Source: Gnetum montanum
Lineage: Eukaryota; Streptophyta; Gnetopsida; Gnetales; Gnetaceae
Length of the DNA: 40,281 nucleotides
Assembly: GCA_015680685.1 (NCBI GenBank)
Contig: MNCI01035304.1
Location: forward strand, 123,050 to 163,330
Reading direction: 5' to 3'
The notes beneath the pieces are model-generated. The model did not search any database. It had not been told where the DNA came from and was given only the letters and a program-made list of their open reading frames with translations. Position numbers and translations under genes: made by a program. The first letter of the stretch is position 1. Each line of letters begins with the position of its first letter. Positions 1 to 9,943 of this stretch are shown here, in pieces.

Positions 1-225
1 AGGATGCATACTTAGTGAAAACCAAGTATTTTGAGCTCAAGATTTGCCAAGTTTTATGCCAGATGTCATCGTAGTCTTCTGTGGGTCCCAGGGAAATTTT
101 ACTTGCTTTCTTTGACTTCGTTTGATGCTATTTTGAGGCTTTCAAGCTTGGTCATGCTAAGGACCCACATGACTTAGCTTAATTTCTATCTTCAAGTGTT
201 AGCCAAAATTTTTTGTGGTGTTTCA
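1..225 (-). mobile_element. LTR tip of element G, running off the window start
   Basis: On the minus strand this begins TGAAACACCAC, the LTR start shared by the other elements here, and it aligns to the first 220 bases of the LTR at 27390-28632 (for example the shared stretch around CATACTTAGTG). It abuts the RT/RNase H reading frame of element F with no polypurine tract before it. It is therefore the 5' LTR of a separate minus-strand element that inserted into F and continues beyond base 1. The target duplication cannot be tested because the other end is outside the window. Confidence 0.75.
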
Positions 226-1330
226 GCACTGTGTTGTCCACTCAAAGTTAACCCCCTTCTTTAGTAAGTGTTGCATGGGGTGTAACTTGTCGATCAACCT
301 TGCTATAAACCTTTTGATGAATTGTACTCTACCTTGAAACCCGCAAAATTCTTTAAGATTAGTAGGGGGTGCTAGGTTAACGATGGCCTTAAATTTGTCA
401 GGGTCCACTCGTATTCTAGCCTTCGACACTACAAACCCGAGCATGCATCCAGTTCTAATGCCGAAAACACATTTCTTTGGGTTAAGACACAAATCATGCC
501 TATGAAAATGTTTGAGGACTACCTCTAGATCCATGGGATGATTGATAGCCATCTTAGACTTGACTGCTATGTCATCCACATAATCGTTGAGCCTCTCTAG
601 GAGGTAGTCACTAAATATGTAGGTCATGGCTCTTTGATAGGTTGCTCCGACATTCTTTAAACCAAAGGGCATCATAGTGTAATAAACGTATGGATCATAA
701 ACGTAGTTGTCAACTAATAATGCATGACCAGCCGTGGTGTCTATAAGTTGGTTGATACTTGGCAACGAAAGTCATCTTTAATAGTTGCTTTATTTAGATC
801 CCAAAAATCTATACAAATTCGTATACCTCTCGTTTTCTTAGAGACTACAACAATGTTTGATACCCATTCCGAGTAATCGACTATGCGAATGAAACCTACT
901 TGGTATAGCTTAGTAATCTCGTCACGTATGGCTAGTGCAATTTTTGGTTTAATTTTTCAAGCCTTTTGTTTAACCAATATGACACATGGGTCCAATACAA
1001 CATTATGTTGTATTAGCCATGGGTCTAAGCCTGGCATGTCATTTTAAGACCATGTGAATACTTTGATGTTGTCTTGAAGGACTTTGGATACTTCTTTTTA
1101 CATTTGTTGATCTAGGAGGGAACTTAGTTTTATTGTTTTCATTTCCCCCCTAAATGTCATTATCGGTGCTTTGATAAGAGGGTCCTTGGTCACATCCCTG
1201 ACCTCTAAGTCTAAGGCTTAGACCAAGTGTTCGGGCTAATCTAGGGATGTTTCCAAGGATGCTACAGTGTTATCGGTGGATGAATCCCAATCTATCGACT
1301 TTAAATTTGAGTATCTTACAAGCTTGCCAT
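226..1330 (-). pseudogene. pol: Element F reverse transcriptase fragment (Ty3/gypsy, Tat type)
   Basis: On the minus strand it reads through the pol N-terminal linker (a DMPGLDP block also seen in the other copies), then the RT block with CIDFWDLNKATIKDDF, MMPFGLKNVGATYQRAM and the catalytic DYVDDIAVKSK, and ends in VNFEWTTQC, where the LTR of element G cuts it. Stops and frame changes near 765-1130 show it is dead. The palm from the primer-grip region to YVDD is intact over residues 1-180 of the longest open stretch (223-765). Everything downstream in F (RNase H, INT, 3' LTR) should lie beyond element G, outside this window. Family assignment is firm from the RT motifs. Confidence 0.85.
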
Positions 1331-1439
1331 GAGGACTTGTCAAAGTTAAAAGTGAGCATAGATCATGCTACATGGCCATCTTGTTCAACCTGCCATAATA
1401 AGAGAAGCCTGGTCAAGTGATACCCATTTGTACCTATAG

Positions 1440-1885
1440 TGCATCATAATGAATAATTACAAAGCAATAATGAACCATGCAATGATCATCAAATATTTGG
1501 CCAAGTTTGCAAGTTACTAGTTTAAGGTCTTGGTAGACCATGAGTGGGTTCAAACATATAAGAGATATTAACTTTGCCAATTTAAGGTCATGGTGGACTG
1601 TTAACAGGTGGAGTTCGAAGACTAAGGCTAGTAGTTTAAGATCTTTGTAGACCATTAATAGGTTGTAAAGGTAAAGTTACTAGTTTAAGGTCTTTGAGGA
1701 CCGTTAATAGGTGGGCTTCGTAAAATGTTACTAGTTTAAGGTCTTTGCAAACCGCTGACGAGTAGACTTTATGAAATGTCACTAGTTTAAGGTCTTTGCA
1801 GATCATGGTGTGTAATATTGCAAAATTTCACTACTTCAAGGTCTTCGCGGACCATTAATAGGTAACATAAGCTTCATAAAGGTAA
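1440..1885. repeat. Minisatellite before RT in element F, unit about 51-58 bp
   Basis: About seven diverged copies of a unit of the form ACTAGTTTAAGGTCTTTGCA followed by GACCGTTAATAGGT, at roughly 1515, 1575, 1630, 1682, 1733, 1787 and 1837. Each unit contains a GGTC...GACC inverted repeat next to a TTTAAG block. It lies directly upstream of the pol frame of F, the same place as the arrays at 20255-20340 (A) and 33635-33830 (B). Confidence 0.8.
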
Positions 1886-1999
1886 GTTGCAGGACAAAAT
1901 TTTTGGTTGGGCCCCACCTACAAACAATGGTGCTATGCTAAAGTGAAAGTGTTACACTATACAAGCATCCCATATTACTTGGGGTGTAAAAATGGAAAA

Positions 2000-2215
2000 T
2001 TCTTTTCATCATGTCGGCTATAAATAGGGGTTTACCCTTGGTAAACTTGTCATTTTTGTTGTCAGAGCACAAAGCCTACTTCTAGAGCATAGTGCGATCA
2101 TATCGAGAGAAAGCAAAACAGTGTAGCGTAGCAACTAACAGCATCTACGAGTGAAGCAATGGCACCTAAAGGTGAATGTAAGCACTGTGGTGATCTCAAA
2201 GGGAGCTATTGCAAA
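2000..2215 (+). promoter_or_regulatory. Antisense-gene promoter and first-exon remnant in element F
   Basis: TATAAATA at 2019-2026 on the plus strand, about 135 bases beyond the pre-RT minisatellite, matches the place of the TATA box at 34022 that precedes the antisense gene in element B. Downstream lie the F-type motif GTAGCGTAGCAAC (near 2124) and an ATG at 2159 opening a lysine-rich start (MAPKGECKHC...) that recalls the starts in B (MDKGKEVEG) and A (MSKMKGKGK). The frame stops at 2219 and the sequence then passes into antisense gag, so only the 5' end of the gene would be left. The promoter call rests on position and TATA only; the link of the ATG to exon 1 is tentative. Confidence 0.45.
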
Positions 2216-2239
2216 AAGTGAGTTTGACCTAAAGGTCAT

Positions 2240-2740
2240 GGTGGGAGGAATGGCCGCAGAGTAAGTCTGACCACCCCCCTCAAACTGGGAGTCCAAATCT
2301 TCCTGTCTGTCCTGGAACTCTTCATCGTAGTGGGATGTTGTATCCCACTCCCTAGGGTTACTGACTTGTATCATTTGATCGAAGATCCACTGATATTTCT
2401 GTGTCAAAGGGATGGCAACGTCGGGGTTAGGGAAAAACTCAATCCCGTTCTAATAAAGGAACTCGAAACTACATTTTTCCTCGAGCTCTTGGTGATCCAG
2501 GGGCAAATCTACCTAGACCTTTACGCAGATAAAGTCATGACGCTCTCCATCTTGTGCCAAGAACTTGGATGATAAATGTCACATCCTAAGGGACTGGCAT
2601 GGCACCAGCACTGGGCTAGGTGGCCGCTCAACACCCATGGTGCTTTGGGCCAAGAAAGGAGCCTTAAGGCCCAAGGTGGAAACAACGGTTGTTGTTGGAA
2701 TCATCTTGCATGGTAAAAAGGGGAGATCACAAACTAGAGA
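2240..2740 (-). pseudogene. gag: Element F gag N-terminal fragment
   Basis: The minus-strand frame around 2250-2580 reads DFICVKV, then a D..E.E block, FEFLY, EFFPNPDVAIP and an acidic tail EEFQDRQEDLDSQFEGG. This follows residue for residue the order in the gag start of element C (NFICIK..., FEIFYRGG, EFIPSPYDVIPIP, acidic tail) and of A. In-frame TAG codons interrupt it twice. It lies where gag should lie, just inside the PBS at 2927-2942. Just after the acidic tail the copy is cut: the gag core, protease and most of the antisense gene are missing, and the sequence goes to the antisense-gene promoter. Open frames on the plus strand at 2330-2937 are shadows of this region. Confidence 0.7.
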
Positions 2741-2926
2741 CACGAAAATCAATGGGAAATGGAAGGCTTTTCATCCTGATGGGTTCCAAAGAAATCGTCA
2801 TTGCGACCAATTTGCACCACATGATGTGTAAACAACCACAAAAGGGTGTCACGTTTACGCTAGTGCATGGCGGGGTACAGAGAACATGCAAGACTACTCG
2901 TAGGACATGGAAAGGGTACCAAAAGT

Positions 2927-2942
2927 CCTCCTTCTAGCACCA
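2927..2942 (-). other. Primer binding site of element F
   Basis: On the minus strand it reads TGGTGCTAGAAGGAGG, one change from the PBS of element C at 39120 (TGGCGCTAGAAGGAGG). It sits 6-7 bases inside the end of the LTR, as in A and C. This fixes the orientation of F and shows that the sequence from 2949 up is its 5' LTR. Confidence 0.8.
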
Positions 2943-2948
2943 AAAAAC

Positions 2949-4405
2949 TATAGTGAACAAAAATGTCGGTGGTTGGAACACCGAGAGGTTGCTGGCGAAT
3001 AGTTTAACCCTGGATCGATGCGAGGGCCGTGCTAGAGAAAAATGGAAGTAGGGCACCTTGAACGGTCTGGTGAATCAGACAGGGACTTAGTTGGTGTATC
3101 TTAACCTTATGTAAACATTTGTTTGAGAAGCAAGATGCATGAGATAGATCAATGATCAATAAATGCAAGATGGAAAAAATGGTGTAAAACAATGATTATA
3201 ATAAAGATATAGCAAAACAAACTCAGGTGAGAAAGTGCACCACCTCAAAGTTGCAGATTTGATTCTTTGCCTTGTTTGAAAGGTGTACAATAGGTTACAC
3301 AATGCCGAAGAGACACTACTTACACCGAGCGGTATAGTTACAGTTCTTCTACTTGCTAATCTATTTGCTAAGACATCATAATGCTTGACTCACAAAGGGA
3401 TTTTTGGAGCCAACCAGAGAACTCAAAGGTAACTAGAATGCTCAAGAAAATTGCCAACTATGCCTTCTGAAAGCTAACTAAAAAGCTAATCAGCCAATGT
3501 GAAAAGCCAACCAGCCAACTGCTCTTGCCAATGCCAAAAAGCCAACCATTTAAGCCTTGTTTGTTGAGGTATTTATAGGGCTAGGAGCAGGAGAGAAATA
3601 TGGTCTAGATGCCACATGTCCTGGACCCCACAAGATGCTAACATGTTTGTACCGTGTAGGTGTGCGATACTAGACATGAACTTTGCTACGCTGTGACTAT
3701 ACCATCAAAACTAAACATGTCGAGATACAGTGTGCTAATAGCGCAAGAAAAATGAAGCTTATTCTCTGGGACTACGTCTTCTCTACCTTTACAAGTAGGG
3801 TCAAGTATAGGAACAATGTTTTGGGGGCTGACCAAGGGTATGCAAAACAAAGTAAAATTTTTGTTCTTGCTAAGGAGATGACAGAGTGAGAAAAATTGTT
3901 TTCAACAAGTTCTAGAGTTTCCTAAATATGTTTTGCTACTTCTATACCAGTTTTGCACTACTCACGCTGTTAAACACATTGGCATAGTATAAGTGGCTGC
4001 TTGCTATGTTGTGCTACGCTATGTAGCGTAGCATAGCGTAGCATAGCGTAGCCACTAATATTGACTAAAATTTCCATTAGAGCCGTAGAGAATTTGTTTG
4101 CAACTTTCATCTTTCATGAGGGAGAGCTTTTGAACTCACAAAACTCATGTATGAAACACTTGCTACTTTTGCATCATTGATACACTATGGTACGCTATGT
4201 AGCGTAGCACAGCGTAGCGACTAGCATATCCTACTTCCTTGTTTAATTCACGAATTTATAGCAAGAAACTTTGCTCAAGGCCTAAGGATTAAGTGGGGCA
4301 AGAAGTTTTGGAGGCCAAAGTCTTGTCAAGGTGCCGTTTTCTTATTGGAATCACTTGGCAAGATGAACCTTCCTGCTTTGCTTTTGCTACGTTGTGCTAC
4401 GCTAA
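2949..4405 (-). mobile_element. 5' LTR of element F, missing its start
   Basis: Its inner end (minus strand, ...GTTCCAACCACCGACATTTTTG then CACTATA) matches the LTR end of element C (CGTTCCAGCCTCGCACCGACG... CACA), next to the PBS. A TATA box in antisense (TATTTATA, 3570-3577) lies about 620 bases from the LTR end, as in the other LTRs (about 590-720). The U3 part carries the palindrome GCTACGCTATGTAGCGTAGC at 4013-4032 and further copies near 2124, 4188-4213 and 4390. The conserved LTR start TGAAACACC is absent: at about 4405 the sequence passes into the integrase of element E. I see no coding sequence in it. Confidence 0.7.
3570..3577 (-). promoter_or_regulatory. TATA box of the element F LTR
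   Basis: TATAAATA on the minus strand in a CCCTATAAATACC context, nearly the same as the LTR TATA of A (8631-8638) and C (38395-38402). Confidence 0.55.
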
Positions 4406-5537
4406 TCGGAGAAATGTTATGTCGTAGATCCTATGAAGGCATTTTATTAGTGTGTGTTAGTAGCATCGATGGTCACATGATCATGGAGCAAGTTCATGAA
4501 GGACTTTGTGGAGGGCACATAGCACCTAAGGCAATGGCAACGAAAATTAGACGTTTAGGCTATTATTGGCCACACATGGAGTACGATTATTTCTCCAAGG
4601 TCAAAATGTGCAACATTTATTAGAAGCATGGTAATTTAATACATGTTCCACCTAGTGAGTTGCATATAGCACAAATCACATGGCCTTTCTAGAAATGGGG
4701 GTTAGACATCATTGGACCGATAACCCCCCCATCTTCAGCAGGACATAACTTCATCATTACCGCAACTGAATACTTCACAAAATGGGTAGAAGCTATTCCC
4801 CTTAGGAAGACCACATCCAAAAAGTGTGTAATTTTTTACTCGAGAACATTGTAACCCATTTTTGCGTTCCAATGACCATAATCACTGATAACGGGCCACA
4901 ATTCAGCAGTGCTGAAACCAAAAACTTCTGTGAGAGCTTAGGCATCAAACACTCATTCTCATCACCATACTACCGACAAAGCAATGGTCAAGCAGAGTCC
5001 ACGAATAATACTATCATCATGGTGCTCAAGAAAATGCTTCATTAGAGCAAAAGAAGATGGCATGAATAGCTAGTTTATGTGCTATGGGCATATCGAACGA
5101 CACATCGAACATCCACAGGTAAAACACCCTATAGTCTTGTTTATGGATCAGAAGTTGTTTTACCTTTAGAGTTGCAAGTACCCTCGTTGCGGATCACTCT
5201 CTCTAGGCTCCTCGAGGAAAGCCAAAATGATGAATTGTGCATTGTTGACCTTGACTCAGTGGAGGAGGAACATACACGCACACTGGATTAAATCGAGTGG
5301 TACCAAAGGCAACAATGGTGACTTCATCAACATAATCCACATAAGCGGCCGATCAAGGAAGGTGACCTAGTCCTCAAGGCAGTCCATGACCACTCAAACA
5401 AATTCTTAGCCAACTAGGAAGGGCCTTACTTGGTCATTAAGGCATACAACAATGGGGTGTTCAAACTAGCTGATATGAACAACAATGAGTTTGCTAATCC
5501 AACAAATCACATGTACCTCAATCTGTATTACGTCTGA
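4405..5537 (+). pseudogene. pol: Element E integrase, 5'-truncated
   Basis: This is the INT part of a Tat-type pol. The zinc-binding region reads EQVHEGLCGGHIAPKAMATK, then KMCNIY with a stop where element A keeps CNVCQKHG, so one zinc-ligand cysteine is lost. The catalytic core follows: WGLDIIGPITP (first Asp), TDNGPQFSSAE (second Asp) and the NGQAEST block (Glu), then WAYRTTHRTSTGKTPYSLVYG and a GPY-type C-terminal module (EGPYLVIKAY...). The last codons read LNLYYV and a stop at 5535-5537. Several TAG and TAA codons and a frameshift near 4825 make it non-functional. It is roughly nine-tenths identical by eye to A over 4410-4880. RT and gag are missing; the left end joins the LTR of F at about 4405. 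Confidence 0.88.
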
Positions 5538-5559
5538 AAAACTTAAGGTACGCATTCGT

Positions 5560-5990
5560 CTTGGCATCATGACAGTAAACTGATACCACATATTCATCCT
5601 AGCATCATGATAGTAAACTGATATCACAGATTCATCCTGACATCATGATGGTAAACTAATACCATAGATTCATCCTGGCATCATGATGGTAAACTAATAC
5701 CACAGATTCATCCTGGCATCATGATGGTAAACTGATACCACAGAACATCCTAGCGTTATGATGATAAACTAACACCATAGAGATTTGTCTAAAATGACAA
5801 TAAAATAGCACTCATCCAACATGAAATTAAACTGCCACACTCATCTGCCAGAGTTCACTAAGACTATAAACTAGCTTTCCTCTTCACAATCTGCCAAGAC
5901 TATAAACTAGCACGACATTGTCCACTACGACAATAAAATGGCAATGTCCAACAGGTTATGACGTAAAAATAATCCATGACAGTCCACTAA
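5560..5990. repeat. Minisatellite after INT in element E, unit about 40 bp
   Basis: Six clear units of the form GGCATCATGATGGTAAACT followed by AATACCACAGATTCATCCT at about 5567-5790, then more diverged units (AAGACTATAAACTAGCA type) to about 5990. It lies just after the integrase stop. The same place holds an array in D (26222-26335) and in B (29650-30065; the B unit is nearly the reverse complement of this one, as expected from its orientation). The shared core is TAAACTRNCA next to a short inverted repeat. Confidence 0.88.
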
Positions 5991-7083
5991 GACTATAAAT
6001 TGGCAACATCATCACTAGCCTATGGATCTACTGTTGCATTCAACCGCTTGTGCTCATCAAAACCTGCTGCACGAAACTAATGTTGTTCAACATTTTCCTT
6101 GCCTGAAGCTCCACAAGGTAGATTCATTCCACCAACTGCATTTAGGTTTGAAGTGTTCAAGCTAACATCACTTGTGGTTTTCTTGTCTTATTGGAGTTGT
6201 GTTTGTAGGATGACACTCTGAGGTGTTCGCACACAAATGCACTTCATCACAATGACAAGGTACCACATTGTTCCTGATGCCCGCAACTTCGTCAATCAAA
6301 TCATTCATAAGTACATTTCTTACTCCCAATGCATCCCCTATCCTCTGTCCCTTAGTTACATTTCCCTGATGCCATATTCATCTCAAGACTCTTGATACAC
6401 TATTGCACACTGTGATTCTCTAAGTAGTTGCAACACAAAAACACAATACATGGTACGTGACACAAAATGCAAGTGCTCGAACACGAGCAAAGCACAAAAA
6501 GTAGGCTCTTTAAAAAAAAGACCAAAAGAAAAAACAAAAAAAAAGAGAAAAAAAAGGGAAAAGAGAAAAATTGACGGAAAAGGTCTTCATGACCCCATTG
6601 ACATCATAGACTAAAGACCATTGGTTCTTCTCATACAAGCACTAGGTCAGAAGGTAATTGTCTTGAGAAAAAACACCCGTGTATCAAATGATCATGTTGC
6701 ACCTCATGACTTGGCTTTGGCTATTGACAATAGGTTCTCTTAAATATGACACAAGAGTCTTGTTCCTCCAAAGAACACACCTCCCATGCCTTGATCCCAA
6801 GTCTGCTAGATACTGGCTGTCGACAAGGACCAACATGACTTGTTCGCAAGAGAATTCCACTCCCACAGTTAAAGAAAACAATCCCTTGATCAATCCCCAA
6901 TCCCATAATTACAATCTATTTCCTGTGCATCTCAAAACTTCATTTCCCGATTCAACGTACTTCTGAACACAGTGTGATGACATCTAGCCAGGTGCCCGAC
7001 AGACAGTGCTGGATGTCAAGTTTCTCATGGTGTTTTGTATTTCTTTGTTGACGCTTCTTAGGTGGATTCCTCCAGGCATCAAT
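5991..7083 (+). other. 3' noncoding region of element E with an A-rich tract
   Basis: No credible coding sequence. From about 6327 to 7083 it matches 23269-24059 of element A, and part of it matches 28650-29000 of B in reverse. It holds an A-rich tract with scattered G at about 6510-6572 (also in A at 23450-23545). Short open frames on both strands near 6680-6966 are not conserved as proteins between the copies. Confidence 0.65.
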
Positions 7084-7092
7084 AAAGAGGGG
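7084..7092 (+). other. Polypurine tract of element E
   Basis: AAAGAGGGG, followed by CCAA and then the LTR start TGAAACACC. The same tract and 4-base spacer occur at 24060-24068 (A) and, on the minus strand, at 28637-28645 (B). A PPT here shows that the following LTR is a 3' LTR of the upstream element E as well as the 5' LTR of A. Confidence 0.8.
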
Positions 7093-7096
7093 CCAA

Positions 7097-9248
7097 TGAA
7101 ACACCACAAAATTTTGGCCTAACACTTTTAGACAAGACTCAAGCTAAGTCATCCTACTACCTAACATGAGTACAACATGACCAAAACTTGAGAGCCTCCA
7201 AAATAGCATGAAACGATACACAAATGAAAAGGCAAAGTGCCCCCAAGGCCCACAAGCGATTGCACCAACTCCTGACATCTGGAATATAGGGTTTCAGGCT
7301 CAAAAGGCATGGTTTTTTCTATATACACTTTGGTCATGCCATGGTCACGCTGCCCAGTGTAAGGCTAGCATGTGTATATCATGACCAACTTCTAGAGGCC
7401 CAAAATCAAGTCCAAATAGCCCAGATTTGAGCACACGAACCCTCCATAAGCTTCACCGATGCCCACTGTAGCTCCCAACCTTTGGAACCTTGAGATTTGA
7501 GCTCATAATCATATGTCTTGAACCACTTTAAGTTAGTTATGCTAAGGTCATGCTGCATAGCGTGACCACAGTGTGACCAAATAAGAACAGCTCAATTCAG
7601 GCACCTATGGGTAGAATTTCAATAAGAATTCAACTTCCAGGATCCATGGAATAATTGTACATGTTCACAAGCTCTAGAAGATCAAAATTTGGGCCTCAAA
7701 CATGCCACTTTCCATTATTCACACTGAGGCCACGTTGCATAGTGTGACCAAGCAAAAATAGGGTACATCAAGTAGTTTTAGATCTAGTTTTGACATGAAC
7801 TCAATCCCCAGGGGATAGGAAACAACTGTACTAACTCTCAGGCTTCACAAAATCAAGATTTGAGCATCAAATGTGTCATTTTAACTTGGTCATGTTGAGG
7901 TCACGCTGCACAACGTGACCATAGCATGACCAAACAAAAGATGACTAAAACAACAGCAAAATGGAGTCAAATTTAGCATCCAGGCCACCCTGGAGAGCAG
8001 GCAGTAGTTGAGCATCAAAAAACAAGCATCAGCGTCCAAACATTAGCTCAAAATAGGGCATAAACACCTGGTCATGCTGAGGTCACGCTAGGCGGAATGA
8101 CCATAACGTGACCAACCAAAAGTATGCCAAAGCAGCCTCCAAATCAGCTGAAAATAGACGTGCAGAACCCTATCAACCTTAGGCATGTAGATCCACTTCA
8201 AAAATGGGTCTCATAGGTCAAAAATGGGCTCAAAATGCATCATAAACATTAGACATGTTGATGGTCACGCTGGGACACTGATGCTAGACGCTGATGCCAA
8301 GACACGCTGTAGACACGCTAGAGCCAGATCCATGCATGCTGGAGGCCTTGGCAGAGCAAAAATAGCATAGATTTGTAGATCCAGAGGCCAGACATCCAAA
8401 TCCACTCTTGTACTTTAACATTCTTTGTACATTTTGCATTTTTCAACGTATCAAGCTCTTACTCTGCGAACTACACACACCAGCGTAAGAGATCTTGATC
8501 ACGCCACACCCTGTACATTGTAAAATTCTGTGCATTCGGTCAAGACGTAGATACTTGTCACTTGATCCACATTTCTCTCACCCTGCAGCCATAGATCTTC
8601 CTCCAAATCTAGTTCCATGCCAAAAATTCCTATAAATACCCTGTTTTTCCACTTAATAGGGGTTGGAAATTTTGGGGCATCAAGATCTAGAGAGTTGGTG
8701 AATCTCATCATCATTATCTCGTACAATTGGACATTACACAAACTTATACACACTAAGCACTTAGGGAAATTTTGGTCATGCTGCACACCTGCAACTAGAA
8801 AACTGCAATCTCCTAGCGTCTGTACACCCTTCACATTGGGGCTAAACGTTCCCCTTGCAATCAATTTGCAACTACGTTCTGACTGGTGCACTTTTTTTTG
8901 TAATTGTCATTCAATACATATAGTTACAATTCTGCTATCCATTGTTCTCTGTTTACACCATTTCATTTGTTACAATTTTCATTACATTTTTTTATGTTTT
9001 GTTTTCATTCTACATTTTGTACATTCATTTACATTTCAGTTTTCGTCCATTTTCGTATAACCCAGTGCATCGCAATAGCATACACTAGGGGAATTCTTTG
9101 TTTGATCTGCACATAGATCATTCAAGGCACTCTACCTTCATTTATTTCTAGCTTGCCCTTGTATGAAGGTGGGATCTTACTGTATCTTCTGTAGATCTCT
9201 CGTAGTCCATTTCATTCCAGCCTCACGCCAACGATTTCAGACAGTATA
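7097..9248 (+). mobile_element. LTR shared by elements E (3') and A (5')
   Basis: Starts TGAAACACCACAAAATTTTGG and ends ...GACAGTATA, the decayed form of ...TACA at the end of the second copy (24073-26219); the two match along their whole length, about 2.15 kb. U3 at about 7320-8340 holds six or more copies of a palindromic motif built from GGTCACGCTG and CAGCGTGACC arms, best seen at 7896-7917. TATAAATA at 8631-8638 would start the transcript, leaving about 600 bases of R-U5. Open frames inside (8499-9116, both strands) are T-rich by-products. Because a PPT precedes it and a PBS follows, it serves two elements. Confidence 0.9.
8631..8638 (+). promoter_or_regulatory. TATA box of the element A 5' LTR
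   Basis: TATAAATA in the context ATTCCTATAAATACCC. The 3' LTR copy has decayed to TAAAAATA at 25606-25613. Confidence 0.6.
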
Positions 9249-9254
9249 GTAAAT

Positions 9255-9270
9255 TGGTGCTTGGAGGGCC
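9255..9270 (+). other. Primer binding site of element A (decayed)
   Basis: TGGTGCTTGGAGGGCC, against TGGCGCTAGAAGGAGG in element C at 39120. It sits six bases after the LTR end. The CG of TGGCGC has become TG, a change typical of methylated cytosine. Confidence 0.6.
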
Positions 9271-9943
9271 CTTCTATTACCTTTATTCATCCAACAGCTA
9301 CCCACAATGTCCTGCACCTTGTCCCCATTTCAAGACATTTTTCATAGCATCCAGCATCCTTCTCTCCTTTCTCAGACTCTTTTTATAGCATCCTGCACTC
9401 GGTTTTCTCCCTCAGACACTACCCTCAATGTCCAGATGCCATTATGACCTACTAAACATGTTGCTGCTTAACTCACAACATCTAGCACTCAGGACCTAGC
9501 TTCCAGACATTGTATCCAGTGTCCAGACACTATTCCTTGGTCCCAGATGCTATATCCAGTGTCCTCACGTTGTACCCTAGTTCCAGACACTGCACTCTAA
9601 ACTCTCAAATGCATTCTGCATTTTAGTTTCTTGGCCACACGCTGTGTTCATCACCCTCAGCATCCATATGCTACCCATGGTTAACCTCAGCATGCACATG
9701 CTGCATTTTTCAACGTAGACACGCTGCATGCTGGACTCACCTCGTAGACACGCTGATATGCTGCACTTCACACTTAGCGTCCATATGTTGTATGCCACAC
9801 ATTAGCCACGCTGCAATCCTTCATATGTTGTACTCCCTTGTACACTCCTTTTTTTCTCTCATAGGGTGCTTGTCTTTACTATACACTGCTCATTTTTACC
9901 GTATGCTACATTTTCTCCCATACGTTATCCTCATACACTCATA
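9271..9943 (+). other. gag leader of element A with dispersed short repeats
   Basis: Non-coding. The first part repeats CCAGACACT / ATCCAGTGTC blocks (about 9310-9600). The second part (about 9640-9820) repeats CACGCTGCATGCTGG-like blocks, which carry the same CACGCTG core as the U3 palindromes. The minus-strand open frame at 9577-9798 is a product of these repeats. Confidence 0.6.

Noticed and set aside
2330-2937. Plus-strand open frames in F as a captured host gene
   Set aside because: The opposite strand matches the gag start of A and C block by block and lies just inside a PBS, so these are shadows.
8499-9116. Overlapping open frames in the LTR of A, some looking like membrane proteins (Phe/Leu-rich)
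   Set aside because: T-rich LTR sequence gives hydrophobic peptides; the frames are not kept in the second LTR (25669-26059) and no start context or domain is seen.
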